Source: Paguma larvata (Eukaryota > Chordata > Mammalia > Carnivora > Viverridae). From it: DNA of 64,000 nucleotides. This document shows, one piece after another, positions 10,861 to 23,670 of the stretch. A program made the position numbers and the translations under genes. Within the stretch, counting starts at the first letter, position 1. Each line of letters starts with the position of its first letter. The notes beneath the pieces were generated by a model. It ran no database searches, was not told where the DNA came from, and saw only the letters and a program-made list of their open reading frames with translations. The stretch covers positions 74,104,500-74,168,499 of the forward strand of contig CM057827.1 of assembly GCA_030068075.1 (NCBI GenBank). Direction: 5' to 3'.

Positions 10861-12312
10861 ATTCTCCCACACACCACCTACAAGTGTAGAGGAGGCAAGG
10901 GGCAACAGAGAAAGGAGAAAAATTTTATGTTTTCAAAGGAATCATTTTGATTATCTACCCAGCATCCCCTTTCCCAGAGAAACAAAGTTGTTTAGTTTTC
11001 TTCTTACTGCGAACAACTTTCTAACTGTTCTAAAATGGCCGAGGAGAAAGATATATAAATAGCATTTTATAAAAAACAAATGAAATCATCATTTTATAAA
11101 CAACATATGAAATCAACATTTTAATTCTAATTCACAGACTCACCATGCAGAAAATATAGTTGAGCTGAGCATTATAAGTAGAAATTTAATTATAGGAGAT
11201 CACAGGCATCTTATTATGAAGATAAAAGACAAATTGTGATTGATCTACAAGTTGCTTGATGTACAGGGCACAATCTCTCAAACTACTTGGGAATATATGG
11301 GTAATTTATTCCATTAAAATGAATGTTTAAAAAGTTTTGTAATCTTAATACAGAAGAATATGAAATAAAAGCAATTATGGCTTAGTCAGTTTTGCCAAAA
11401 ATCTTGTTCTTGTCCACACAATACTAGTCAGCTGAGCTGATATTGTTGTTTGCTAGTTTAACAGAACAGGATAAATTGAAGTATTAAGTCTAATAGGTTT
11501 ATAAGCACAGGGAATAACACATTTCTTTGAAAAAACAGCAAAGATTTAAGTCAGACACCTACTTCTTGAGAAGACACCACTTGGCATGAATTGGAAAAGC
11601 TCTCAAATGTATTGGTAATGATATGGACATTATAAAGTTTGACATGGAAACTGTTTAACAGATGGAAAATAACATCACTTAAAATATATCAAAGTGTACA
11701 ATTTTAATTATTAAATTTGTCCCATGCCATCACACTTATAATGAAAATATGCTGTATTTGTATGACAACTAGAATGATAATGCCATCTAGAATTCTCTAG
11801 TATCATGGTATTCATCTAAAGGACTTGTCACATTTGACTCTACCTATGAACAATGGGATTAAGTGTCAATATATAGAAATGGTTCTATATTGTTTTAATG
11901 TATATTAAAGCTTCCCCTACAACTTACCGGTTTTACAGTGTTTCAGAACATTACTTGAATCAGACACATTGAAACCTGGAGAGGTTCTCTTTCCAAAAAT
12001 AATGGTGTTTCCCTAAAATAATGACAAATGTTAATATTTTCTCCATTTTCTCCTTAAAGAGTCATATATATTGAGAGGATGGTAATAGAGAGGTGATGTA
12101 TTTTGAGACCTAAAAATACCCAACTGATGATAAATACCAATGGGAATTATTAAAGATGCCATGTTATTTTCCCTGAATCACAACAGAGAAAACTTTTTAT
12201 GGCATTTCATACTTACAGAAATTGACATATTTTACTAACAGTTAAGCAGAGGAATAGAAAACCACTATCAGGTCTGGAGTGTTCCAGTATGAAAACTTAC
12301 TTGAAGAGCATT
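10861..12312. other. Intergenic, no gene seen
   Basis: AT-rich sequence without an identifiable repeat or coding signal. Confidence 0.5.
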
Positions 12313-12329
12313 AAAAAAGATCAATCACA

Positions 12330-12547
12330 GGGGTGCCTGGGTGGCTCAGTCGGTTAAGCGGCCGACTTCAGCTCAGGTCATGATCTCACGGTCTGTGAGT
12401 TCGAGCCCCGCGTCGGGCTCTGTGCTGATGGCTCAGGGCCTGGAGCCTGCTTTGAATTCTGTGTCTCCCTCTCTCTCTGCCCTTCCCCTGCTCACACTCT
12501 GTCTCTATGTCTCTGAAAAATAAATAAAAACGTTTAAAAAAATTTAA
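12330..12547 (+). mobile_element. CAN SINE (SINEC), near-consensus young copy
   Basis: Sense copy with an almost undamaged head (ggggtgcctgggtggctcag), retained CpG sites in 'gttcgagccccgcgtcgggc', and an A-rich tail. Flanked by a long duplication, aaaaaagatcaatcaca at 12313-12329 and again ending near 12565. Low divergence and a perfect duplication imply a recent insertion. Confidence 0.95.
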
Positions 12548-12565
12548 AAAAAAAGATCAATCACA

Positions 12566-14270
12566 AACACATAGCTACCTTTTACTGTATAGTAACCTTA
12601 CACCTGGCGTTATTATAAGCATAACTGGGTCTGTCACAACAGAAGATACAAAGCTGGGGAATTGCAGTCTCCCCATTTCCTGATTCCCACCTCCAGTTCT
12701 ACGAAATGTTTCTTGTGGAGTATCTCCTTGGCTCTCTTTCATACCAATTGAAAAATAAATCTACCCAATATATTAGCCAAATGTTCATGCCTTTTCCCAC
12801 TCCTAAAGTAACATTGAATTTCTGTTTCTGTTTTTAATGAGACCACTGTTCCAAATGTGATAAGAAATGTAATATAGCCAAATAATCCAATGTTCCTTTG
12901 GTCCCTTTTGTAGATTAGTAAAAGCAAAGTGCCTTTCTTGACCAGAGGAATGTTTCACATGAAGTACACTGATAGACTCTCCAATATTATAAACCTTTAA
13001 TCGTATTCTCAGTGGGTGCTTCTGTAAGACCAATAAGGAACCATGCATCATAGCCAGTAACTCAGGAAATCAGCGGGTGAGCTCTGATGAGCTGCTAGAG
13101 CCAACTGCTCTGTCCCAGAGAACCCAGAGGAGGCTGGACAAACTGAAAGCATAGGTCCTGGCTGGGTTTGCCAACATTATTGCCAAACAAACTTGGAAAA
13201 ATTCATTGCAAGAGAAGACAATAAGTCAAGAGATAAGGGTTTATAAAAGAGGGAAAAATTTAGTTTCAGGTGCCTGCAGTTGTGTGAAGACATGGGGAGA
13301 TGTCTTCTAGGCATTCCATTGCTATCGGGGTTTTTCTGATCAGGGGATTGGAATGTTTCAGTCGTTGTCACTGCGCTAATATAACTGTTGGGGTCTATAG
13401 TTGAGCAAGAAGTGTCACTAATAAGAGGATAAGCAAATCCTAGAACTGAGGAGGTGTCAGATCTATTGAATTCCTGTTTTTAGACCACTGAGGCTTCTGG
13501 AAGGAGTCCAGTATGATGTATTTCCTGGTTTTGTGCAGACCCTTGACTTCAGAGAAATCTGCATAAAATCATCTTTAGGTGGTTTCTTCCTACGGAGGCC
13601 GAGTTAAGTCCACAGCGTTCACACTAATGGCTTCAGTTGGTATGAGAGAAGTATTCCCATTTTTCTCTGTTTCAATATTTCCATGTCATTTTATTTCATT
13701 ATCCTCAGTAGCTTGTTCAGGAATCTCTAAAGGATCTGACATAAACCTTAGCATTCCAATCTTCTGGCTGAGCACCAGGTCTTTTTTTGGGTAGTTTCTA
13801 TATGACTTGTCATAATTTTCCTCTAAGTTCCCATAAATGTTTGCATGACTGAATGTTGAGAGTGAAAGTAATTTTATTTTCTAATTATCTACAGTCAATA
13901 TACTGGCCTGTATAGCAAGAACCCTGGCTTAAGAGACTATCAACATCTAAAGGTGTCATTGAGCCATGAGCCTCATTCCTCCTGCAATGCTAAGTAAGGG
14001 TACTTCACAGCATCCACCATGCAGATTTTCCCTTACCTTCTTCCTCAGTTTTACTGTCTTCAGGACTTATAGTGGTTGATTTACAAACAATAACATGGCC
14101 CTCATTTTGCAAACTACATCAATAAGCAAGGAGCATGTTTTAATTTGACCAAGAAGGAATAAAATGGTTCAAACCTGGGATGTCCAAGTGACTATCCACT
14201 AGACATACATGGTTATTTTAGCTAACCGCTTTGTTTTTCTTTCCTTTTTTCCTTCCTTACTTACTTTGTT
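12566..14270. other. Intergenic, possibly including an unrecognised decayed coding-like segment
   Basis: No intact gene. On the minus strand between about 13800 and 12740 several open segments occur in different frames, with a less AT-rich composition than the flanks, reminiscent of a decayed processed pseudogene. I could not assign a parent gene, and no poly(A) tail or target-site duplication was found. Confidence 0.3.
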
Positions 14271-14322
14271 CCTTCCTTCCTTCCTTCCTTCCTTCCTTCC
14301 TTCCTTCCTTCCTTCCTTCCTC
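14271..14322. repeat. (TTCC)n microsatellite
   Basis: Pure cttcc/ttcc repeats, about 12-13 units, in a longer pyrimidine-rich run (about 14235-14335). Confidence 0.95.
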
Positions 14323-15049
14323 TTTCTTTCATTGGGTTGCTCTGTCTTTCCAGTCCCATTTTCTCTCTTTCATGGTTCTAGAGTTTATATTATGAAACTT
14401 TAAATTATCATAATCTAGTATTTTCAAACAATATTATTCCATTTCACATATAACATACTGAACTTCTCTACCCCTTCTCCCCTTTGTACTATATTGTCAT
14501 GTCATTTTATTTGTACATATTATAAATGCAATACATTGACATTACAACTTCATTTAACATTTCTGATGACCATGAAATATGTAATCATTTATTTGCTTGA
14601 AAATGTCTTTATTTCACTCTTAATTTAGGTATAGAATTCTAGTTTGAGAGAGTGTTTGCCTTTCATATTTTAAAGATACTTTGCATGGTTTCTGCAAAAA
14701 GTCTAGAGTTGTTCTTCTGCATAAAATGTATCTTTTTTCCTCTGACAGATTTTAAGATTTTATAAATTGCTCATTTTCAGCAATTATTGTCTGTCTTGAA
14801 GTGATTTTCTTTATTTGTTTTCCCTGAGGCATTAAAACTAATTTTGTTCTGTGAATTTATACTTTTCATTAAATTAGAGTTTTTAAACATCATTTCTTCA
14901 ATTTTTTTTCCTGTCATCCTTGTATCCATAACCACATGTGTTAGATCACTTGACATTTTTCATAGGTCACTGAGGCTCTGTTAATTTTTTCCACAACTTT
15001 TTTAGCTTCTGCTTTAGCTTAAATTATTTCTATTTTCTTTTAACTTTAA

Positions 15050-15265
15050 AAAATTTTTTAAATGTTTAGTTATTTTTGAGAGAGAGAGACAGAGCACATG
15101 CCGAGGAGGGGCAGAGAAAGATGAAGATACAGAATTGGAAGCAGACTCCAGGCTCTGAGCTTTCAGCACAGACCCCTAGGCAGGTCTCAAACTTGGAAAT
15201 GGCAAGATCATGACCTAGGCTGAAGTCAGACATTTAACCGACTGAGCCACCCAGAGCTCCCCCCC
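15050..15265 (-). mobile_element. CAN SINE (SINEC), inner member of a nested pair
   Basis: Antisense copy, A/T tail at left, head ending gagccacccagagctcccc followed by a C-run. It sits directly against a second antisense SINE (15275-15488). Both lie inside one outer target-site duplication (15021-15038 and 15489-15506), so one inserted into the tail of the other. Confidence 0.88.
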
Positions 15266-15274
15266 CCCTTATTT

Positions 15275-15488
15275 TTTAACTTTTTAAAAAAATGTTTATC
15301 TATTTATCTTAAGAGAGAGAGAGAGAGTGAGGGAGAGGCAGAAAGAGAGGGAGACAAAGAATCCCAAGCAATCTCCACACTGTCAGCTCAGAGCCCCATG
15401 TGGGGCTCAGTCTCAGGAATGGGGACATCATGATCAGAGCTGATATCAAGAGTTGGGTGCTTAACTGACTGAACCACCCAGGTACCCC
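15275..15488 (-). mobile_element. CAN SINE (SINEC), outer member of a nested pair
   Basis: Antisense copy with (GA)n near 15311-15330 and the head ccacccaggtacccc. The duplication aaattatttctattttct (15021-15038) / aaattgtttctattttct (15489-15506) belongs to this insertion and encloses the other SINE as well. Confidence 0.9.
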
Positions 15489-15686
15489 AAATTGTTTCTA
15501 TTTTCTATCCAGGGATTTTTATTGTTGATGTTCCTTTGTCTTTTAAATGCAGTTTTTCAGTTTCTATATTGTAGAATATACAATATTCCATATTGTAGCT
15601 GTAGTATTTTGCAGCTCCAAAACTTCCATTTTTTCATATTTATGTTATCCTATAAATTCCCTTATTATTTAAAAAATACCTATTTC

Positions 15687-15912
15687 AGGGGTGCCTGGGT
15701 GGCTCAGTTGGTTAAGCGTCCGACCTTGGCTCAGGTCATGATCTCCCGTTTGTGAGCTCGAGCCCCGCGTCGGACTCTGTGCTGACGGCTCAGAGCCTGG
15801 AGCCTGCTTCAGATTCTGTGTCTCCCTCTCTCTCTGCCCTCCCTTACTTGTGTTCTCTCTCTCACTCTCTCTCTCTCAAAAAAAAAAAATAAATAAACCT
15901 TAAAAATATTTT
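15687..15912 (+). mobile_element. CAN SINE (SINEC), young copy
   Basis: Sense copy with near-consensus head and CpG-containing body. Target-site duplication aaaaatacctattt at 15672-15685 and 15914-15927. Confidence 0.94.
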
Positions 15913-16134
15913 TAAAAATACCTATTTTAGAATCTTTAATTTAAGATTTCATCCTCCAAATTAATTCTGAATATGGTTTTCTTGGTTATTTTTTCTCTTG
16001 ATTATAGGTCATATCTTCATTCTTCTTTGAATTGCTATTAATATTATATATTTAAAACTTTATATTTAAATTTTTATATTTAAAGTCTATATATTTATTT
16101 TTGCAATTATTTTTGATCCAATGAGATATATCTG

Positions 16135-16322
16135 TGGTTCTCAACCAAGGGACATTTGGTAACATCTGGAGACCTTTTTGGGTATTACATGTCAGGGCTA
16201 CTACTGGATGTAATGGATAGAGCCCATGAATGCAGCTACATATCATACAATGCTCAAGGCAATTCTCAAAAAAGAGAATTATCAAGTCTAAAATGTTAAT
16301 AGTGCCAAGGTTGCAAAACAAT
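16135..16322 (+). mobile_element. MER5A DNA transposon (hAT-Charlie, non-autonomous)
   Basis: Starts with the MER5 words 'tgtggttctcaaccaaggga' and ends 'atagtgccaaggttgcaaaa'. In between lie diverged versions of the MER5A body (gacatttggtaacatctggaga; tagagcccatgaatgc; acaatgctcaaggcaa). Near full length, about 190 bp. It is fossil DNA transposition shared by placental mammals. Confidence 0.85.
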
Positions 16323-16431
16323 GCCATACACCATGAATATTACATTTTTGTGTTTCTTAATACATTTTGAAAATAAGAAAATTGTTGGAAATGCATATTT
16401 TAAATGTCTTCTCTGGTATACATCACCATTT

Positions 16432-16670
16432 AATTTTTTTTTTTTAGTTTTTCTTTAAATTCCAGTTAGGTAATATACAGTGTAATATTAGTTTCAGGTG
16501 TAAATAAAGTGACTCAACACTTCCATATATAACACCTGGTGATCATCACAACAAATACACTCCTTAGTCCCTATTGCCTATTTAACCCCTCCTGCTACCC
16601 ACCTCCACTCTGGTAACCATCTGTTTGTTCTCTATAGTTGAGGTTTTCCTGGTTTGCCTCTCTTTCCTGG
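16432..16670 (-). mobile_element. L1 3' UTR fragment (carnivore-type), antisense
   Basis: A T-run at 16431-16446 followed by antisense 3' UTR words shared with other copies in this window (gtgtaatattagtttcaggt; cctctggtaacc-type segment; tctatagttgagg). Truncated at its 5' side. Confidence 0.75.
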
Positions 16671-16734
16671 CAAGTACTTATAAGCATTGGACACTGGGAG
16701 TAAATAGATACTTCATAACAGGAAATATTAAAAA

Positions 16735-17070
16735 AAATTAAAAAAACATATTGAAAGATTTTCTACACCAGGGAAATATAAATTAAGCCATGGTGAGGAT
16801 TGCAGTGTACCTAACAAAATTGCTAAAATTAAAAAGGCTTGAGAATTCCAAAGTCTGGTAAGAATGTAGAACAACTAGACCTCTTTCCATCGCCTGTGGA
16901 AGTGTAAATTGGTACAACCACATTGGAGCTCTCTGGCAGTTTCTAAAAGACATGCTTACCCTATGATCCAGTAATTCCACTCCAAGGTACATATCCAAGA
17001 GAAATGAGTAATTATGTCCATAAGTAATTTACAAGAATGATCAGAGCAGTGCTGGAAATAATACATGAAT
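16735..17070 (+). mobile_element. Ancient L1 ORF2 3' fragment
   Basis: Sense remnants of the ORF2 C-terminal region, such as the segment with 'ccctatgatccagtaattcc' and 'tccaagagaaatgag', heavily mutated. Confidence 0.65.
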
Positions 17071-18279
17071 TCCATTAATAAATGTTATTTTCTTAAGTGT
17101 CTAGGCTACAAATGCATGAAGTCATCAATGGATGAATTAATCAATTCAGAGATGACAACAATAAAGCATTTTTGGACACTGTTGACCAACGTGTTCACTG
17201 AAATAGTAGCATAATTAGACAAAACAGTTGTTTGTAGAGGCCATTGGTTGATTTCATAAACACAGGCAGTTCAATGTGAGAAAAAGAAATTAGTTAGCTA
17301 TTGTTTAACAAGGAAGAGATCAAATAAACAATGGCAAATTGCTTTCATTTTAACCATAAAGTATTCTGGCACAGTGCAGTACCAATAGAGCTTGCAAATC
17401 CGAGAGGAACTAATTATAGGGGAAAATTAAAAAGGTATCAAAGAGATGTGACTCTGAGGAACCAGTAATTTCTAATTAAATTGGTACTTTTCACCTTTAT
17501 TCAGATGATAGGATTAAAGAAAGAGATTTTTGTGACCATCAAAGTTTTATGAGCAGTCTTATATAATAAAGTGAAATATAATACAATGAATTTTATCTCT
17601 TATGTTTCAAAATTCTTCTTACTTTGGACTTTTGAAAATTCAAAGTTATCTACATTTTGAAGAGACAGTTTGTATAACTGTGTCTATTCATGGAAACATG
17701 GTTATATCGTTTTGCTGGTAATGGTTCTTTCTGTCTTTTTTATGGAGAAAAGCTACACATTAATGAGAAATTCTGAATAATCTAGCTTGCCAAATGTATG
17801 GCATTTAATTCCTGAGGGAATTCATTTATAAGATGCAAGGTTTTCCCAGGGTCATTAATTGACCTATTCCTCATTTGGTCTCCTGCGGATTCAAAATAAA
17901 AGGGAATTCTTCTTCATTAAAACTGGGACATGAAAAAAGAACATGGAAGGAAGCGGGAGCAAGTGAAAAACTCCTAAGCCTCAATGACTTTCAGTCACAA
18001 CTCCCAAAGCAATAGAAAGGTAAGGAGAATAAAAGTTAAAGATATCTCTATGTTTGCATTTTATTAAATAGGTTATTTATTCTAAAAATTTTGCAATTTC
18101 AAATGTAGAACATGTTTAATAAGAATATTTGTGATCAATCAGGAAATATACAAAAATATAATCAGGTATATAATTATACCACCCAAAGGAAAGCACTGAA
18201 ACACTTTGATGCGTGTGACCTCTAGCTATATTTTACTGAAATTAAACTCCCTTTTTCACGTATTCAACCATTATTTATA
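17071..18279. other. Intergenic, no gene seen
   Basis: AT-rich, no coding signal. It may hold more ancient L1, but nothing can be assigned by eye. Confidence 0.5.
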
Positions 18280-18870
18280 TGTTTTCTTAAACATTTTGTA
18301 TTTATCCTTCGCTTATTTTTATGTAGGGCTCTTGAAATTTTCCATATTGACCTATAAGAATTTGTTATTAAGGGCATAGAAATATTTGGCTATTTTTATC
18401 CAGTTCAACTTTTGCCTTTTAGAATTTTGCTTTTGCTTTTGAGGTACAAAAGAGCTTACTCATTTTCACTGAATAAAATCTATTAACCTTAACTAACTAA
18501 TGTGGTTTCTGTTGTTCATGATTCCAAGCCAATATTATAAAATACAACAAAGTTTATAATTCACTTCTGCATTTCTCTATATCCTTTATTGCTTGAACTA
18601 TTATTTAAACATTTAAAATATTTGAATTCATTTTTATTTGACTGTGTAGCTCACCAGCATATTTATTCCCAAGTAATTCCAAACCTTTATCCTAAACAGC
18701 ATATTTTTAATACATGACTTTTTTTAAAAGACTCAGGATTTTAAATTCTTTTATTATTCTATCTATTCTTAGGAAAGTAAAGTATCATTTCATTACTCTA
18801 GCTTTATAACATATTTAAATGTCAATAGATGTGTCTTCCTCATTGTTTTTCTTTTCAAGAATTTTCCGAA
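18280..18870 (-). mobile_element. Ancient L1 fragment, antisense
   Basis: Stretches such as 'ctctagctttataacata' after 'ttctatctattctta' resemble antisense ORF2 of old L1 copies. Strongly diverged; boundaries uncertain. Confidence 0.45.
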
Positions 18871-19482
18871 GAATTCTCAGAGGACATATTAGAAGGGCTG
18901 GTGGGAAAAGACTGCAGAAGACATCTTCCCATCTTTCTTGGTAAAGTTGCTTTATCAAAAGTGGGTATGTGATTTAGAATGTATTTGCGATCACGGGTGT
19001 CTATGATAGATTGCTGAGTCCATAACATCCAACTTAGTGTGGCTGCATCTCTGAATGCTTTAGGTAGTAGATGATAAACCAGCATAGCCTGTCACCATCA
19101 CAAGCAGCAAGTTATTTACAAATTTTTTATGTTCCTTTTCAGCTATATGTAACCTAAGTGATTTTCTGATTTGAAGTCTTTAGCTAAATACCAACTACAT
19201 TTGGGAGAGCATTTATCCAGGGCTAGAATCTAATTCAATATTATTTTATTTCATAGAACTTGACTTATAAAAATTGGAATCTGTAGTAAGTCTAATAGCT
19301 AATATACCAGAAGAAAGCAAGTAGTCTTGATACTTTAACGCATCTATTTTTTTCTGAGATTTGTATGAAATTTATATGCAGGTCCATAATGTTCCACAAA
19401 ATGCTATAATAATGTATTCAAAATATGACATTTTAAAATTTAATAAAATATCTAACACATTTTCCATAAAAGCACATATATA

Positions 19483-19680
19483 TTTTAATTTTTTTAAAGT
19501 TTGTTATTTATTGCTGAGAGAGAAAGCATGTAAGCAGGGGAACTGACAGAGAGAGGAGAGAATCTCAAGCAGGCTCCATGCCTACAGTGTAAAGCCGGAT
19601 GTAGGGCTTGAACCCACAAACTGTGTGATCATGACCTGAGTCTAAATCAAGAGTCAGACACATAACCAGCTGAGCACCCC
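19483..19680 (-). mobile_element. CAN SINE (SINEC), diverged
   Basis: Antisense copy with A/T tail at left and a damaged head, cagctgagcacccc. Several indels relative to neighbouring copies. Confidence 0.85.
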
Positions 19681-20139
19681 TAGATTTCCATTTGGAGAAG
19701 ATTTCCAATTTGGGGTTATTAAAGACAATAGAATAATGAACACTCAGCCATTTTTCTTTGAAAACTTAACACTAAAAGTCATAGAACTGAATGTTCTTTT
19801 TAAAAATGTTGCAAAATTTAAATAAAAAATTTAGTGCCAAATTTCTCCAAAAAAATATTGTGCCAGAATACAAAAAGTGGAATAAAAATTCTTAAATTCC
19901 CATTATTTTGTTACTTTTGCTTGAATTTCTTTAATTATCGATAGGGTTGAACACTTTTGTGTTTAAAGATATTTGTAGTTCTACTTCTGTGAATTGCCAG
20001 TCCAAATGATTTCTCCACTTTTCCATTCTTTCTTTAGCTTTTTCTTACTAATCAGAGCTAACAGCTCTTTGTTGCATTTGTTGAAAATATATTCTATCTC
20101 TTGTTGTATGTTCACTCTTTTTATTTTTACTTTCAGAAA

Positions 20140-21660
20140 GTCAACTCTGAGTCTTTATCTTCATGGATTCTATTTTTTACATCATATCTAAAATGTTTTA
20201 TCAGCTCCATTATATTAAATATTTACCTGTGTTTGCTTTTATTCATTTCACAGAAGTTTTATTTGGAGATAAATAATCTTTTACATCTCTGAAATTTATT
20301 TTCAAATGAAAAATGAGTCTGGGAATCTGATCTCCAGTCCCAGATTGCAAATTTGTTGCCCCACTGACATTTACTGAGTATTTTCCTTACTGATCCAAAA
20401 ATCTATTTCTGTTAGATATCACAGAGACATATGAGTTTATATGTAGGTCTGGACAATCCTTTTCATTATACTTTGCTATTTCTTCCTGCATTGGGTCCTC
20501 ATTCTTTGAAATGTTGTAACTCTAGAGTGTTGTGGAGTAAGTAGTACATGAAGGTAAACCCCATGATGGCAGAGTCACATGTCAAAAGGCATGATTTCAT
20601 AGGACAATTTAACAAGTAAAAATTTATCAAGGGTCCTCCTTCTTTCATCCTTTCACAGAGAAACCGACAGGGGCTGGGTCACTGCTGCAAGCAGGTTTGT
20701 AATGTGGCCTAGGAAGCTGATCTCGTCTGCTACCTACTCTATGTTTTAATCAGGCAAACCTACGAACAAACTCATAAGAAAAGATTAAAGTGACAAACGT
20801 TAGAAGGTAAGCAATATAAATTTTGAGATTAGCTTCTCAGGAGAATATGATAAAGCCAACTGCTGGCATTTATTGATGGTGTGGAATTCTGACATGAGTC
20901 ATGAGTAAGAGCCTTTTTCTAAAGAAGGGCCATCAGCACCAGTTAACTTTTTAGAGTGCGACCCTTCTGGCTCAACATTGAATGGTTCTCTTTGCCTCTC
21001 CAGAAATGTGTTTTACTCTGATATTTGTTGCTATCATCATCAAGTAGAGCTTTTCTACTATTTTCAGTTTCACTGGCTTATCTTTAGGTTCTTGAGCCAA
21101 CATTTAATGCTCTAATTATATAGCTCATAGTAGTCCTTGACATATTATAGTATAAATCCTCTACCTGTGTTCTTCAAAATTGCCTTGGCTCATCTTGGCC
21201 TTTTGTATTTCAATATACATTTCAGAATAAACGTGGATTTCCAAAACTCACCTCGGATTGACATAGGGACTATGTTGAATGTGTACATGAATTTAAATAT
21301 AATTGGCATAGGGGCGCCTGGGTGGCTCAGTCATTTAAGCATCTGACTCTTGATTTCTGCTCAGTTCATGATTTCATGGTTTGTAAATTCAAGCCCCATA
21401 TCTCCTCTGCTCTGGCTGTGCAGAGCCAGCTTGGGATTCATTCTCCCTCTCTCTCTCTCTCTCTGTCCCTCCCCTGCTTGCACTCTCTCTCTCACTCTCA
21501 AAATAAATAAATAAACATTTAAAAATTTAAATAAAGATAACTGGCATATTTACAATTCATGAAGCTAATATCTCTCCTTTTATTAATATGTATTTTGTTG
21601 TCGATTAAAATTGTTATGTTGTTTATCTATCTTTTTAATATTGTTAATTAGAGTTTGCTA
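20140..21660 (-). mobile_element. Ancient L1 ORF2 region, antisense, split by a SINE
   Basis: The segment 21170-21290 reads like antisense ORF2 (caaaattgccttggct, ttttgtatttcaatatacat, attgacatagggactatgtt). 21550-21660 continues with 'tttgctaatattgaacca'. Earlier parts (20300-20530) are more diverged. The SINE at 21311-21536 interrupts it. Confidence 0.6.
21311..21536 (+). mobile_element. CAN SINE (SINEC)
   Basis: Sense copy, head ggggcgcctgggtggctcag. Duplication ataattggcata (21299-21310) / ataactggcata (21537-21548). Confidence 0.94.
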
Positions 21661-21689
21661 ATATTGAACCATTTTTTAATTCCAACAAA

Positions 21690-21890
21690 AAAATAGTAGT
21701 TGGAATGAGAGCTAAAAAAAATACCAATATTTGTAAGGAAGTGGCTTTGCAAGGAAGTGTAAATTTGTATAACACTCTGTTGAGAATTTGACATTATTAG
21801 ATTAGTTGAAGATGACCTAGTAATTCTACTTCTAGTTACATAATCTTGAAAAAGTCTTTCACATGTAAATAAACACATAGATATACATTA
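21690..21890 (+). mobile_element. Ancient L1 ORF2 3' fragment
   Basis: Diverged sense remnant (caaggaagtgtaaatttgta; gacctagtaattctacttct) of the same C-terminal region seen at 3900 and 62700. Confidence 0.55.
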
Positions 21891-21897
21891 ATTGCAC

Positions 21898-22255
21898 CTT
21901 TTTAAAACCTTAAGCATAGTTGACACACAATATTACATTAGTTTCAGGTGTACAACATAGTGATTCCACAAAACTATATGTTATGCTAAGCTCACCTCAA
22001 GCGTAGCTACCATCTGTCACCATGCAACCTTATTACAGTGCCATTGACTATATTCCCTGTGCTGGACCTTTTATTACCCTTGACTTATTCATTTCATAAC
22101 TGGGATCCCATGTCTCCCACTCCCCTTTATCCATTTTGCTCATCCTCCCACCCCCTCCCCTCTGGCAAACATCAGTATGTTCTTTTATATGTGGAATCTA
22201 AAAACAAAACAAATGAATAAAGAGACAAAAAGTAGAATCAGACCTATAAATACAA
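21898..22255 (-). mobile_element. L1 3' end with 5' inversion
   Basis: 21898-22180 is antisense L1 3' UTR (ttacattagtttcaggtgt; cccctctggcaaacatcag). From about 22183 the same L1 region's upstream neighbour appears in sense (tatatgtggaatctaaaaac ... agaatcagacctataaatac). This arrangement, antisense 3' end followed by sense upstream part, is the product of twin priming. Confidence 0.7.
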
Positions 22256-23640
22256 ACTGAGAATGAAGTGATGCCTGTAACATTTTAATAATAGCAATTC
22301 CTCTTAAAAATTTTATCACAAAATGTTGTTATGATAGGATATCATTTATTCATTTTATAAGCCACACAAAAAATAGTTAGATGATAAGTGAACTTTACCT
22401 ATGCCAATAGTTTTTATTTATTTAAAAATCATGAAGAAAAATTATAAAAATATAAATATTTGTTAATTCTGAATATCTTAATTATGTTTTTCTTTTACTA
22501 TCCAAATTCTTAAAACATTTCAAAATATTTTAAAACTAATTGGGTCTTTTTCTATGAATGAGGTCTCAGTCAGATATAAACTCTTTTGTGTTTTTTTTCT
22601 ACTTTTTTAGATTTCAAATTTTTCTTAAGCCTCAAAAAAACTGTTTGGTTACTACTATCTCTTTGTAGATATATATCATATCTTCCTTGATACCTTGCTT
22701 CAAAAATTATGACTGGTATTATTCATGTTTACATGGATGTCATTCCACATGAGTCCGCTTTAGTCGTCTAGAACCACATAGATGTTTTCCCTATAGATCC
22801 CCTTTTGCTTATCAGAGCTCTATAATTATATCATCCACATAAATGATATGGATGTTACGTTAAATTTTTTGGACATTCAGTCACTTCATAGAGAAAGTAA
22901 ATTAAGTCAGGCAGTGGGAAGCCAGCAGCAAGCATCTATTTGTGCCATATCTGAGCACTGTACCTTCCAATCTACTAAATTCATAGGCCCAGAGGTAAAG
23001 TCAGAGTGCCTCAGAGAAGACCCATATATGTGAGCCTTTCTTCCACCTTATAGAAGAAAAGAAGGTAAGAAACCATCTCCATGTGGTCAACCATAGATTC
23101 AAATGTCTGAAACTCGTAGGGTTTATATTACGGCTCATCTGACTTTCAGCAGCAGCTTGTAGAACTGACTCCTAGATTCTCAATGTTCTATATTCCATCT
23201 ACTTAATTTCATTTTTCTTAGTCCTGCTTCTCAGTTAGAAAACAGTTGGCCTCTCCTTCTCTGATATGCCCCTTACTATTAAGTAATGTAGAAATAGATT
23301 TTGAGATGGAAGCGTCCTCTTATTTTCCTATGGAGACCAATAAATCTATACCTAATATTCTTAAAAGGGAGCAAGGAATCTCTAAATTCTTTTACCAACT
23401 CAGATACTCACTTTTCTCAAGATTAGTGCAGCTATGAGTTACATATTTCTGGCTTCAATTTTCTTCAAACATCTTGGTTTATGGCAGAAATTCCTTATAA
23501 CCGTTGCTAAAAAATTATGTTTATTCTTTTTAAAAAATTTGGATTCAATGTTGTTCAACACTTGATTCTTTTTGCACATTTCAGTGGATGATAGGAAGCA
23601 AAGTTAAGTGAGTATGCATTTCATCTCTCAATTTTAACTC
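22256..23640. other. Intergenic upstream of the OR4K-like gene, no gene seen
   Basis: AT-rich sequence without recognisable repeats. The promoter and untranslated exon(s) of the receptor may lie here or further upstream. Confidence 0.5.
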
Positions 23641-23670
23641 ATAGACTTTAATCCATTTTGTTTTTATTTT

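Larger units (their letters stand above)
14420..15990 (-). mobile_element. Ancient L1/HAL1-type fragment, interrupted by three SINEs
   Basis: Antisense sequence such as 'gaaaatgtctttatttcactct', 'tatagaattctagtttga' and the following stretch to 15040 resembles the ORF1-side part of old mammalian L1 (HAL1/L1M) elements. It resumes at 15489-15686 and 15914-15990 between SINE insertions. Family assignment is from memory of typical wording. Confidence 0.55.
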
